Assembly: GCF_001911425.1 (NCBI RefSeq) | Contig: NZ_MPPL01000001.1 | Span: 5,648,387-5,712,386, forward strand | DNA: 64,000 nucleotides | From: Mucilaginibacter polytrichastri | Lineage (GTDB): Bacteria; Bacteroidota; Bacteroidia; Sphingobacteriales; Sphingobacteriaceae | Direction: 5' to 3' | Part shown: positions 1 through 8,954 of the stretch, piece after piece | How the letters are laid out: each line of letters starts with the position of its first letter | How positions within the stretch are numbered: position 1 is the first letter of the stretch | Position numbers and translations under genes: made by a program | The notes under the pieces: model-generated | Seen by the model: the letters and a program-made list of their open reading frames with translations, nothing else | What the model was told of the DNA's origin: nothing | Database searches by the model: none

Positions 1-695
1 GTAACCAGGAGTATTAAGAGCGTAAGCGTTCGTTTCATGTATGCGGTTGAATGTGCAAAGAAAAGGAAAATAGTTTGAGGATTAGAACCAAGAGTCAAGA
101 GACAGGACAAGCTCGCGCGCAAATTTTTTTTAAGATCAAGCTTGTATCTTCCCCGCGCATGCCGATTGTGAGGCACGAAGCAGTCCTGGATTTTACAGAG
201 GCGTTTAGAATCCGTTTTTCATTAGGGAGAATCTTCTGCGTTAATCCAACTCGGCAATACAGGACGAAGAAGATATTTCGCTGCCGCTCAATACGACCAA
301 AAGTAGAAATAACTTAAACCCGATTGTAGCGGATACCGGCCTCGCGCTTAATGGCTAGTGCAGTATGAGCGCAAAGCGGGACTGCCGGAACCGATGAGCA
401 CTGGCATTGCTTTACCGAAAGATAGTGAGTGAATTTTGAATGCGTGACTAGAGTACTTTAATCTCCAATTTGTCATCTCGACGTAGGAGAGATCTTCTGC
501 TCCCAAACAGTAAACGTATAAGATCTCTCACAGGCGTTCGAGATAACAAGGTGTATAATGTAATGTGGCTTTAAATTTTGTTAAATCCCTAATTCTGATA
601 ATTATGGTTAGGATACTATTACTGCTGTAGAACTACAGTAATCACATCAACCTGATGTACTTATAATTAAACATTTATTAATTATTAAAATACTG
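1..695. other. Intergenic region with repeats, no supported gene
   Basis: No coding region here looks real: the only open frame of note (51-317, + strand) is rich in Arg, Lys and Ile, has no family-like motif and no start signal. The segment around 160-185 resembles one arm of the palindromic repeat seen elsewhere (GAGGCACGAAGCA). Bases 318-415 can fold into hairpins (CCGGC near 337 with GCCGG near 384; GCGCT near 345 with AGCGC near 370). A clear imperfect palindrome lies at 470-549 and is listed separately. Confidence 0.5.
470..549. repeat. Palindromic intergenic repeat
   Basis: The left arm 470-496 and the right arm 520-549 are imperfect inverted copies of one another: TTGT[C/T]ATCTCGA, then a short variable part, then GAGAGATCTT. 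A loop of about 23 bases separates them. Its sequence differs from a terminator (no T tract) and resembles the dispersed palindromic repeats common between genes in Sphingobacteriaceae. Confidence 0.6.
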
Positions 696-727
696 TTGCT
701 GATTCTTAAATAGAGGTGCTACCTTTG
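696..727 (+). promoter_or_regulatory. Bacteroidota-type promoter
   Basis: TTG at 696-698, a 21-base spacer and TACCTTTG at 720-727 fit the Bacteroidota primary sigma consensus (TTTG, 19-21 bases, TAnnTTTG). Transcription would begin near 733, about 17 bases before the ATG at 750. Confidence 0.7.
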
Positions 728-749
728 CACTCCATTTATTTAATTGATA

Positions 750-1730
750 ATGAGTACTACAAGAGGCCCTATATCTCAATTTATTGAGCGCAATTATCTG
801 CATTTTAATGCAGCTGCTTTGGTTGATGCAGCCAAAGGATACGAAACCCACCTGCTGGAAGGCGGTAAAATGATGGTTACTTTAGGTGGTGCCATGAGTA
901 CTGCCGAGCTGGGTATTTCGCTTGCAGAAATGATTCGCCAGGATAAGATCGACATTATTTCGTGTACCGGCGCCAACCTCGAAGAGGACATCATGAACCT
1001 GGTTGCGCACTCGCATTACAAACGCGTGCCTAACTATCGCGACCTGAGCCCGCAGGATGAGTGGGACTTGTTAGAGAACCACTATAACCGTGTTACCGAT
1101 ACTTGTATCCCAGAAGAAGAAGCTTTCCGCCGTTTGCAGAAACATATTTACAAAATATGGAAAGACGCAGATACTGCGGGCGAGCGTTACTTTCCGCACG
1201 AGTTTATGTACAAGATATTATTAAGCGGCGAGCTGGAGCAGTATTACGAGATTGATCCTAAAAACTCATGGATGCTGGCTGCTGCCGAAAAAAACCTGCC
1301 GATTGTTGTACCGGGTTGGGAAGACTCTACCATGGGTAACATCTTTGCATCATATGTGATCAAAGGCGAAGTTAAAGCTACCACCATGAAAAGCGGTATC
1401 GAATATATGGCATGGCTTGCCGGCTGGTACCCCGAAAACTCTGGTGGCAAGGGTATAGGTTTCTTCCAGATTGGTGGCGGTATTGCCGGCGATTTCCCGA
1501 TTTGTGTGGTGCCGATGCTTTACCAGGATATGGAAATGCCGGAAATTCCATTCTGGAGCTACTTCTGCCAGATCTCTGATTCTACCACTTCATACGGTTC
1601 ATATTCGGGTGCTGTGCCTAACGAAAAAATAACCTGGGGCAAGCTTGATATCCATACGCCAAAGTTTATAGTTGAATCTGACGCTACTATTGTTGCCCCA
1701 TTAATTTTTGCATGGGTGCTAAAACAATAA
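750..1730 (+). CDS. Deoxyhypusine synthase family protein
   Basis: Cytosolic protein of about 326 residues. The family transfers the aminobutyl group of spermidine to a lysine of eIF5A in archaea and eukaryotes; bacteria lack eIF5A, and bacterial members are thought to act on small amines (homospermidine-synthase-like) or unknown acceptors. The C-terminal part carries the TWGKL segment, and its lysine (about residue 298) matches the catalytic lysine of the human enzyme's SWGKI motif, so an active enzyme is likely. Other family-like stretches are GGAMSTAELG and STTSYGSYSGA. I chose ATG 750 over an upstream in-frame TTG at 744 because of the promoter at 696-727. It stands alone with its own terminator. 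The substrate is unknown. Confidence 0.85.
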   Translation: MSTTRGPISQFIERNYLHFNAAALVDAAKGYETHLLEGGKMMVTLGGAMSTAELGISLAEMIRQDKIDIISCTGANLEEDIMNLVAHSHYKRVPNYRDLSPQDEWDLLENHYNRVTDTCIPEEEAFRRLQKHIYKIWKDADTAGERYFPHEFMYKILLSGELEQYYEIDPKNSWMLAAAEKNLPIVVPGWEDSTMGNIFASYVIKGEVKATTMKSGIEYMAWLAGWYPENSGGKGIGFFQIGGGIAGDFPICVVPMLYQDMEMPEIPFWSYFCQISDSTTSYGSYSGAVPNEKITWGKLDIHTPKFIVESDATIVAPLIFAWVLKQ

Positions 1731-1790
1731 TTTAAAATTTGCAAATACGGCCGAAACCATTTTGGCCTTGCGCTGATGCATTTATACCAC

Positions 1791-1823
1791 AAAAGCCCTT
1801 TAATATTGATTTAGAGGGCTTTT
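1791..1823 (+). terminator. Hairpin terminator of the deoxyhypusine-synthase-like gene
   Basis: AAAAGCCCT (1791-1799) pairs with AGGGCTTTT (1815-1823), a 9-bp stem with a 15-base loop, ending in a run of T. It sits about 60 bases after the stop codon. Confidence 0.7.
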
Positions 1824-1868
1824 GCAATTTATTTAGAAAGATTATAAATTATGATTATGTGTCATTAC

Positions 1869-1902
1869 TTTGTCAGCGATACTGTAATAAATTATACTTT
1901 TG
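1869..1902 (+). promoter_or_regulatory. Probable promoter of the act operon
   Basis: TTTG (1869-1872) and TACTTTTG (1895-1902) are separated by 22 bases, close to the Bacteroidota consensus. Transcription would begin near 1908, about 80 bases before the first act gene. Confidence 0.5.
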
Positions 1903-1986
1903 TGGACTGCAAAAAATGCTTATCAGCGTACATCTGCAAGCTATTGCATTAATATAAAATAGAATTATTTAGCACAAATACACTGT

Positions 1987-3255
1987 ATGAGAAATATCTC
2001 ATTGATTTTTAAACAATTTTCCAGGGCAGTTTTACTGGTTGCTGGCTTTGCTGCTATGGGTTATACGGCCCAGGCCCAAGGTGATGCTACCAAAGGTGAA
2101 GCTTTATTTAAGGCCAATTGTACCGCTTGCCATAAGATAGATGTGCGCATGACCGGTCCGGCATTGGGCCCCACCATTACATCAGAAACCGATGACAAGT
2201 GGTTAACCAAATGGATTCAGAACAACCAGGCTTTAATTGCTGCTAAAGATCCTAAGGCGCTTAAGATCTACAACGAGTACAATCAGGCTGGTATGAACGT
2301 TTTCACCAATCTGTCAGACGGTGATGTAGCAAACATTATTGCTTATGTACGCGAAGACTGGAAAAAAATGCAGGCTGCTCCTGCTCCTGGCGCTGCAACA
2401 GGTGCTGCTGCAGAAGATAGCGGACCAAGCAACATGGTTATTTTTGGTTTAATAGGCGTAATTGTTATTGCCTTTATCGTTATCCTGGTATTAAACAAGG
2501 TTATCGGTACACTGGAAAAACTGTTAATTAAAAAAGAAAACTTACCTGTAGAGGAAGAAGAAGAGGAAGAAGCTGTTAAGGTTGATCGTTTGGCCACGGT
2601 TAAAAAGATCGCTAAAAACAAGAAACTTGTATTCTTTATCATCCTGTGCGGTTCATTAGCAATGGGTAGCTGGGCCTGGGTTACCATGTGGAACACTAAC
2701 GTGCACCAGGGATACCAACCAGAGCAACCTATTAAATATTCGCACGAGTTACACGCCGGTGTAATGAAGATCAATTGCCAGTACTGCCACGGCGGTGCAT
2801 ACAAGAGCAAGAATGCTTCTATCCCGTCGCTTAACGTGTGTATGAACTGCCATAAGGTAGTTAAAACCGAATCTCCTGAAATTCATAAAATTTATGATGC
2901 TTTGGGTTACGATCCGGCTACTCAGAAATACGATAGCACTAAAGCGAAGCCAATCCAGTGGGTACGTATACACAACCTGCCAGATTTTGCTTACTTCAAT
3001 CACTCACAACATACTAAAGTTGGTGGTATAGAGTGTCAACGTTGCCATGGTCCTATCCAAACCATGAAACAAGTTTACCAGTACTCGCCGCTTACTATGA
3101 AGTGGTGTATCCAATGTCACAAACGTACCAACGTAAACGGCAAAGGCAACGCTTACTATGAAAACCTGATCAGTATTCACGATCGCATTAAAAAAGGCGA
3201 TAAAATTACTGAAGCAGAAATGGGTGGAACCGAGTGCGGTAAATGCCACTATTAA
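1987..3255 (+). CDS. actA: Alternative complex III subunit ActA, multiheme cytochrome c
   Basis: Periplasmic electron-transfer subunit of alternative complex III, which oxidises quinol and passes electrons towards cytochrome c or oxidase. A signal peptide (residues about 1-30, ending AQA) is followed by a mono-heme domain with CTACH (45-49), a Pro/Ala linker, a membrane helix (about 150-172), an acidic run, a second helix (about 212-232) and five heme sites: CQYCH, CMNCH, CQRCH, CIQCH and CGKCH between about 263 and 420. Six hemes in all, one more than the classic pentaheme ActA, because of the fused N-terminal domain. First gene of the act-cox block; actB starts about 40 bases later. Confidence 0.93.
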   Translation: MRNISLIFKQFSRAVLLVAGFAAMGYTAQAQGDATKGEALFKANCTACHKIDVRMTGPALGPTITSETDDKWLTKWIQNNQALIAAKDPKALKIYNEYNQAGMNVFTNLSDGDVANIIAYVREDWKKMQAAPAPGAATGAAAEDSGPSNMVIFGLIGVIVIAFIVILVLNKVIGTLEKLLIKKENLPVEEEEEEEAVKVDRLATVKKIAKNKKLVFFIILCGSLAMGSWAWVTMWNTNVHQGYQPEQPIKYSHELHAGVMKINCQYCHGGAYKSKNASIPSLNVCMNCHKVVKTESPEIHKIYDALGYDPATQKYDSTKAKPIQWVRIHNLPDFAYFNHSQHTKVGGIECQRCHGPIQTMKQVYQYSPLTMKWCIQCHKRTNVNGKGNAYYENLISIHDRIKKGDKITEAEMGGTECGKCHY

Positions 3256-3296
3256 TAATTAAAAAGAACTTAGCAATTACAGTTTATATAGCTTAA

Positions 3297-6200
3297 ATGG
3301 AAAGCAATAAAAAATACTGGAAAGGTATAGAGGAGCTGAACAGAACGCCGGAGTTTGTTGAGAAAAATAAACACGAGTTTGCAGAGCCTATTCCTATCGA
3401 AGAAATATTGAGTGGTGATGGACTAAAATCTAAAACTCCTCGTCGCGACTTTTTAAAGGCGCTGGGCTTTGGTGTTGGGGCTGTATCATTGGCTGCTTGT
3501 CAGAAAGTGCCGGTTCACAAATCAATCCCTTACCTGATTAAGCCAGAGGAAATAACCCCGGGTTTGGCTAACTTTTATGTATCAAGCTACGAAGGCAGTG
3601 CCATTTTAGTTAAAACACGTGAAGGCCGCCCTATTAAAATAGAAGGTAACCCTAATGACTTTTTTGGTAAAGGTGGTACATCTGCAGGCGTACAAGCTTC
3701 GGTTTTGGACCTTTATGATTCGAGCCGTTTAAAAAACCCACTGCAAGATGGCAGCGAAAGCGGCTGGAGCCAGATCGATTCTTTTGTAAAAGGTCAGCTA
3801 GCAGGTATTAAAGCAGGCGGTAAAAAAATACGTATCGTATCATCAAGCATTAACAGCCCATCTACACTGGCTGTAATTGCAGATTTTATTACACAATACC
3901 CAACTGCCAAACACATTAATTACGATGCGGTATCTTATACCGGTATCATCCAGGCTAATCAAAACAGTTTTGGTAAAGCAGTATTGCCGCACTACAACTT
4001 TGATAAAGCCGACATTATTGTAAGTTTTGATGCCGACTTCTTAGGCTCATGGATTTCACATACTGAGTTTAGCCGCCAGTATATGGCAAACCGTGCTGCT
4101 AAAGCGCTGGAAGAGAAAAAAATGTCTCGCCACATCCAGTTCGAAAGCGGTATGAGCATAACCGGTAGTAATGCCGATGTGCGTATGCCACTTAAACCGT
4201 CTGAAGAAGGTTTGGCTATCATTAGCTTATACAATGCCTTATCTGCTACAACCTTACCAGGCTCTAAAAAGGTAAGCGACGCTAATACAGATAAAGCGAT
4301 TACGCTTGTAGCTAAAGAATTATTATCTGCCAAAGGCCGCGCATTAGTAGTATCTGGCAGCAATGATGTGGCTACACAAGTATTGATAAACGCTATCAAC
4401 TCTTTATTAGGTAGCTACGGTACTACTATCGATTTAGATAACCCATCATTACAATACGCCGGTAACGACGCTGAGTTTGTTGAATTTGCAAACGAAGTTA
4501 AGCGTGGCGAAGTTGATGCTGTGTTCTTTTTGAATGCTAACCCTGTTTATGATTTCTACGCTGCAAAAGACTTTACCACAGCACTAGCTAAAGTGAAGCT
4601 GAAAGTATCATTTGCACCTTATAATGATGAAACTGCTGCATTATGTAATGTAGTTGCCCCTAACAGCCATTACTTGGAATCATGGGGTGATGAAAACGCT
4701 GTGGCCGGTTACTATACCATTGTACAGCCAACCATTAACCCGGTTTATGATACCCGCCAGGCAGAGCAAAGCTTGCTTAAATGGTCTGACAATCCGGTTA
4801 AAGAATATTATACTTATATCCGCAACAACTGGGATAAAAACCTTTTACCTATTGCAGGTTTATCTGGCCAGAGCGGTTGGGAAACTTTATTGCAGACAGG
4901 TTTTGTTAAAGCCCCGGCTAAAGCGGCAGGTGTTTACACTTTTAACCGCGATTTAAATGCGGTTGCACAAACTATCTTAACCCATAGCACGCAGGTTGCA
5001 GCTAGCGGCAGCCAGTTAGAACTTCAAATATTTGAAAGCCCTAACATTGGCGATGGTAAAAAAGCAAACAACCCTTGGTTACAAGAGTTGCCAGACCCGG
5101 TTTCGAAAGTAACCTGGGATAACTTTGCTGCCATGTCTATCACCACTGCAAAAAAAATTGGTGTTGAACAAGGCGATTATATCACCATTACAGCAAACGG
5201 TTACTCGGTTGATTTGCCTGTGTTATTACAACCAGGCCAGGCGCAAGGTACTATTTCTGTAGCGGTAGGTTACGGCCGTACCAAAGCAGGTAAAGTAGGC
5301 GATAAAGTTGGCCAGAACGCTTATCCGTTCCACACCTTCCGTAACGGTACTTTCCAAACTGCTGTTGCTGCTGATATTAAGAAAACTGGTGCTTTAAAAT
5401 ACATCTTCGCACAAACTCAAACCCACCACTCATATGAAGGCCGCAGCGTTATCCACGAGGGTACCCTGGCACAATATGTAAAAAGTCCGGCTTCTATAGT
5501 TGGTAAAGGTGAAGGTAAAGAGAACTACGATTTGTGGGACGAGTACGAACGCCCGGCTTATAACTGGGTAATGGCTATCGACCTTAACGCTTGTACCGGT
5601 TGCGGATCATGCGTGGTAGCTTGTACTGCAGAGAATAACGTTCCGGTTGTGGGCCGCGACGAAGTACGTAACCGCCGCGAAATGCACTGGATCCGTATTG
5701 ACCGCTACTACAGCTTTAACGATAACGGTAAAAACGTTACCAAAGAAGACGAGATAGACAAATTGCAGGATTTGGATCACGTATCGGTAACTTACCAGCC
5801 AATGCTTTGTCAGCATTGCGATCACGCACCTTGCGAAACAGTTTGTCCGGTATTGGCAACCACGCACTCAAGCGAAGGTTTAAACCAAATGACTTACAAC
5901 CGTTGCGTAGGTACCCGTTATTGCGCAAACAACTGCCCTTACAAAGTGCGTCGTTTCAACTGGTTTAACTACTGGAATGACTCTCGTTTCGAGAACTACG
6001 TACAAAACGAATACACAGAGCTGGTATTAAACCCGGATGTTACTACACGTTTCCGTGGGGTAATGGAAAAATGCAGTATGTGTGTACAACGTATACAATC
6101 AGGCAAACTGAAAGCTAAATTAGAAAAACGCTCATTGAAAGATGGCGAAATTAAAATGGCTTGTCAGCAATCATGCCCAACAAATGCTATTGTGTTTGGT

Positions 6201-6338
6201 AATTTAAATGATCCTACCTCTGAAGTTGCAAAAGCACTGAAGAGCGAAAGAACTTATTATGTATTGGAAGAACTTAACGTTAAACCAGGCATAGGTTACC
6301 AGGCAAAAGTTAGAAATACAACAGAATTAGGCGCTTAA
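3297..6338 (+). CDS. actB: Alternative complex III subunit ActB, molybdopterin-oxidoreductase-like with Fe-S clusters
   Basis: Large extracytoplasmic iron-sulfur subunit (1,013 residues). The N-terminus carries a twin-arginine-type signal (RRDFLK, residues 49-54) ending in a lipobox-like LAAC with Cys about 68, so export with lipid anchoring is likely. The central part resembles molybdopterin oxidoreductases, which in this family bind no molybdenum. The C-terminal part is ferredoxin-like, with four cysteine groups: CTGCGSCVVAC, CQHCDHAPCETVCP, CVGTRYCANNCP and CSMC...CQQSCP, as expected for three 4Fe-4S and one 3Fe-4S cluster. It passes electrons from the quinol site in ActC to the ActA hemes. 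It lies between actA and actC, as in other Bacteroidota. Confidence 0.94.
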   Translation: MESNKKYWKGIEELNRTPEFVEKNKHEFAEPIPIEEILSGDGLKSKTPRRDFLKALGFGVGAVSLAACQKVPVHKSIPYLIKPEEITPGLANFYVSSYEGSAILVKTREGRPIKIEGNPNDFFGKGGTSAGVQASVLDLYDSSRLKNPLQDGSESGWSQIDSFVKGQLAGIKAGGKKIRIVSSSINSPSTLAVIADFITQYPTAKHINYDAVSYTGIIQANQNSFGKAVLPHYNFDKADIIVSFDADFLGSWISHTEFSRQYMANRAAKALEEKKMSRHIQFESGMSITGSNADVRMPLKPSEEGLAIISLYNALSATTLPGSKKVSDANTDKAITLVAKELLSAKGRALVVSGSNDVATQVLINAINSLLGSYGTTIDLDNPSLQYAGNDAEFVEFANEVKRGEVDAVFFLNANPVYDFYAAKDFTTALAKVKLKVSFAPYNDETAALCNVVAPNSHYLESWGDENAVAGYYTIVQPTINPVYDTRQAEQSLLKWSDNPVKEYYTYIRNNWDKNLLPIAGLSGQSGWETLLQTGFVKAPAKAAGVYTFNRDLNAVAQTILTHSTQVAASGSQLELQIFESPNIGDGKKANNPWLQELPDPVSKVTWDNFAAMSITTAKKIGVEQGDYITITANGYSVDLPVLLQPGQAQGTISVAVGYGRTKAGKVGDKVGQNAYPFHTFRNGTFQTAVAADIKKTGALKYIFAQTQTHHSYEGRSVIHEGTLAQYVKSPASIVGKGEGKENYDLWDEYERPAYNWVMAIDLNACTGCGSCVVACTAENNVPVVGRDEVRNRREMHWIRIDRYYSFNDNGKNVTKEDEIDKLQDLDHVSVTYQPMLCQHCDHAPCETVCPVLATTHSSEGLNQMTYNRCVGTRYCANNCPYKVRRFNWFNYWNDSRFENYVQNEYTELVLNPDVTTRFRGVMEKCSMCVQRIQSGKLKAKLEKRSLKDGEIKMACQQSCPTNAIVFGNLNDPTSEVAKALKSERTYYVLEELNVKPGIGYQAKVRNTTELGA

Positions 6339-6363
6339 TTTTTACAACAGAGATTAATAATAT

Positions 6364-7836
6364 ATGGCATCTCATAGTGAATCAATAATCAGGGAACCGT
6401 TAATTACGGGTAAAAACATTACGTATGCCCAGATTACCAACGATGTACTGTTTCCGGTTGAAAACAAACCGAACAAGGCATGGTGGATAGGCTTTATTGC
6501 AGCAAGCATGGGTGCAACACTCTGGTTATTTGCCATGAGCTGGACCTTTTGGTACGGTGTAGGGGAGTGGGGTTTAAATAAAACAGTAGGATGGGCCTGG
6601 GACATTACCAGTTTTGTGTGGTGGGTAGGTATCGGCCACGCCGGAACCCTGATCTCGGCAGTACTGTTATTGTTCCGCCAAAACTGGCGTAACTCTATTA
6701 ACCGTTCGGCAGAGGCCATGACCATCTTTGCGGTTATTTGTGCGGCCACGTATATTTTCGGTCACATGGGCCGTACGTGGTTAGCCTACTGGACCTTACC
6801 ATTACCGAATCAATACGGTTCGTTATGGGTTAACTGGAACTCGGCACTGATGATGGACGTGTTCGCGATCTCGACTTACTTCTCGGTATCACTGGTATTC
6901 TGGTACACTGGTTTATTACCGGATATCTCAGCTATCCGCGACCGTGCAACAGGTCTTCGTCAAAAGATCTATTCAGTATTATCATTCGGCTGGACAGGTT
7001 CAGTAAAAACCTGGCAGCGTTTTGAAACCGTGTCATTAATTTTGGCCGGTATATCAACACCTCTGGTACTTTCGGTACACACCATTGTATCATTTGACTT
7101 TGCTACATCACTGGAACCAGGCTGGCATACTACCATTTTCCCTCCGTACTTCGTTGCGGGTGCAATTTTCTCGGGATTTGCGATGGTACAAACCCTGCTG
7201 TTGGTAGTGCGTAAAGTATTAGGTCTGGAAAACTATATTACCATGTTCCACATCGAATCAATGAACAAGATCATTCTTGTAACAGGTTCAATCGTGGGTG
7301 TGGCTTACATCACTGAGTTCTTTATCGCATGGTACTCTGGTAGCGAGTATGAACAATATACATTCTTAAACAGGTTTATTGGTCCGTATTGGTGGGCAGC
7401 TTGTATGATGTATGGCTGTAACGTATTGATGACCCAGTTAATGTGGTTCAAGAGCATCAGAACAAGCATCCCAATTGCATGGGGCTTATCTATTGTGGTA
7501 AACATTGGTATGTGGTTTGAGCGTTTTGTGATCATCGTTGTATCATTACACCGCGATTACCTGCCATCAAGCTGGGCTATGTTTTACCCAACCTGGGTTG
7601 ACGTAAGTATCTTCATCGGTTCAATCGGTTTATTCTTTACCATGTTCCTGTTATTCTTAAGAGTATTACCTTCTGTGGCTATTGCCGAGGTGAAATTATT
7701 GCTGAAATCATCGAGCGAGCAGGCTAAGAAGAAACTGATAGAAGAAGGCCACCTTGATCCGGATCAGGTAGCATATTATAAAGAATCATTAACAAAATTC
7801 GACAGCGTTGAGCTTGCCGACTACGATAAAGTATAA
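6364..7836 (+). CDS. actC: Alternative complex III subunit ActC, NrfD-like quinol-binding membrane protein
   Basis: Polytopic membrane protein of 490 residues with about ten hydrophobic helices, of the NrfD/PsrC family. It is expected to hold the quinol oxidation site next to the ActB iron-sulfur chain and, with ActF, to contain the proposed proton path. The gene begins 25 bases after actB and ends 2 bases before actD, so it is translated from the same operon. Length and order match the act clusters of Bacteroidota. Confidence 0.93.
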   Translation: MASHSESIIREPLITGKNITYAQITNDVLFPVENKPNKAWWIGFIAASMGATLWLFAMSWTFWYGVGEWGLNKTVGWAWDITSFVWWVGIGHAGTLISAVLLLFRQNWRNSINRSAEAMTIFAVICAATYIFGHMGRTWLAYWTLPLPNQYGSLWVNWNSALMMDVFAISTYFSVSLVFWYTGLLPDISAIRDRATGLRQKIYSVLSFGWTGSVKTWQRFETVSLILAGISTPLVLSVHTIVSFDFATSLEPGWHTTIFPPYFVAGAIFSGFAMVQTLLLVVRKVLGLENYITMFHIESMNKIILVTGSIVGVAYITEFFIAWYSGSEYEQYTFLNRFIGPYWWAACMMYGCNVLMTQLMWFKSIRTSIPIAWGLSIVVNIGMWFERFVIIVVSLHRDYLPSSWAMFYPTWVDVSIFIGSIGLFFTMFLLFLRVLPSVAIAEVKLLLKSSSEQAKKKLIEEGHLDPDQVAYYKESLTKFDSVELADYDKV

Positions 7837-7838
7837 CC

Positions 7839-8375
7839 ATGAGCAGCACTAAAATGATATTAGGTCTTTTCGATGACCCGGATGAAATGATGCATGGGAT
7901 CGAAAAATTGCAAAAGAACAGTGTGCCTATCTATGATGTGTACACCCCAATGCCAATACACGGTATTGAGGATAAATTAGGCATCAAAGAATCGCGCTTG
8001 GGCTATGCAGCATTTTGCTTTGGTTGCCTGGGAGGTAGTGTGATCTTCAGTATTGTTTATTACACGCTGGTACATGACTGGCCAATGAATATAGGTGGTA
8101 AACCACACTTTGCAATGCCAAACTTTGTTCCATTTACGTTTGAGTGGACTATTTTATGGACTGCATTTGGTATGGTGTTTACCTTCTTTTATGCAACGCA
8201 CCTTTTCCCCGGCCGTACGCCGCGTGTAATGGATCTGCGTGCAACGGATGATCGCTTTGTGATTGCCATTGATGCCAAAGGAAATATACCACATGATGAT
8301 ATCACCAGAATTTTACAAGAAGCTGGTGCAGTTGAAGTAAAGCATAACGATAGAAAATATGTTAGCTATGAATAA
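7839..8375 (+). CDS. actD: Alternative complex III subunit ActD (DUF3341)
   Basis: Membrane protein of 178 residues: a cytoplasmic N-terminal domain starting LGLFDDPDEMM, then two hydrophobic helices (about 57-80 and 105-130) with the GRTPRVMDLRATDDRF segment typical of DUF3341, and a short C-terminal cytoplasmic part. It is a structural subunit of alternative complex III without cofactors. It starts 2 bases after actC and overlaps the start of actE. Confidence 0.92.
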   Translation: MSSTKMILGLFDDPDEMMHGIEKLQKNSVPIYDVYTPMPIHGIEDKLGIKESRLGYAAFCFGCLGGSVIFSIVYYTLVHDWPMNIGGKPHFAMPNFVPFTFEWTILWTAFGMVFTFFYATHLFPGRTPRVMDLRATDDRFVIAIDAKGNIPHDDITRILQEAGAVEVKHNDRKYVSYE

Positions 8376-8943
8376 ATTTAGAATATTGGGTATAACAGCT
8401 ATTACTATTGCTGCTACCATTTTGGTAACTTCTTGTAAAGACAAGAAAAGTACCGGATGGGAGTATGCCCCCAATATGTATGAACATATCGCTTATGATC
8501 CGGATCAGAAGAATCCGAATTTTAAGGACGGTAAAACGGCTCAGGTTCCACCTGCCGGGACTATCCCACTAGGTTTTACCCGCTTTGATTACCCGAACAC
8601 GCGTGATGGCTATGAGAAAGCCAGTGGTGAAGTACAAAACCCGCTTCACAACACGCCTGCTAACTTTCAAGAAGGTGAAGTATTGTTTTCGCATTTCTGT
8701 TCTCCATGCCACGGTGCTACCGGGCAGGGTGATGGTACAGTTGTAGCGCACGGCTTCCCTGCTCCTCCGTCATATTCAAAAGGGCAATCATCTCGCGGTG
8801 GCGCTATGAAAGACCTTACCGACGGTAAAATTTATCATACAATTACTTATGGAGTAAATGCAATGGGTTCTTACGCATCGCAATTATCGCCAGAGGAGCG
8901 CTGGAAAGTAGTTATGTATGTTCACCATTTACAAACCTTATAA
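8368..8943 (+). CDS. actE: Alternative complex III subunit ActE, mono-heme cytochrome c lipoprotein
   Basis: Lipoprotein signal peptide with lipobox LVTSC (Cys about 23) followed by a cytochrome c domain with one heme site CSPCH and a distal Met-containing segment (AMGSYASQLSPEERW). It is the mono-heme periplasmic subunit of alternative complex III that probably hands electrons to the oxidase. The chosen ATG at 8368 overlaps the actD stop by 8 bases; an in-frame ATG at 8359 is also possible. Translational coupling with actD is likely. Confidence 0.92.
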   Translation: MNKFRILGITAITIAATILVTSCKDKKSTGWEYAPNMYEHIAYDPDQKNPNFKDGKTAQVPPAGTIPLGFTRFDYPNTRDGYEKASGEVQNPLHNTPANFQEGEVLFSHFCSPCHGATGQGDGTVVAHGFPAPPSYSKGQSSRGGAMKDLTDGKIYHTITYGVNAMGSYASQLSPEERWKVVMYVHHLQTL

Positions 8944-8954
8944 GTATTAGATTA

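Noticed and set aside
51-317. 88-residue open frame near the left edge
   Set aside because: Composition is like random A/G-rich sequence, no start signal, no motif, and it covers repeat-like DNA.
1739-1957. 72-residue open frame between the deoxyhypusine-synthase-like gene and actA
   Set aside because: It contains the terminator hairpin and the act promoter; the protein has no recognisable feature.
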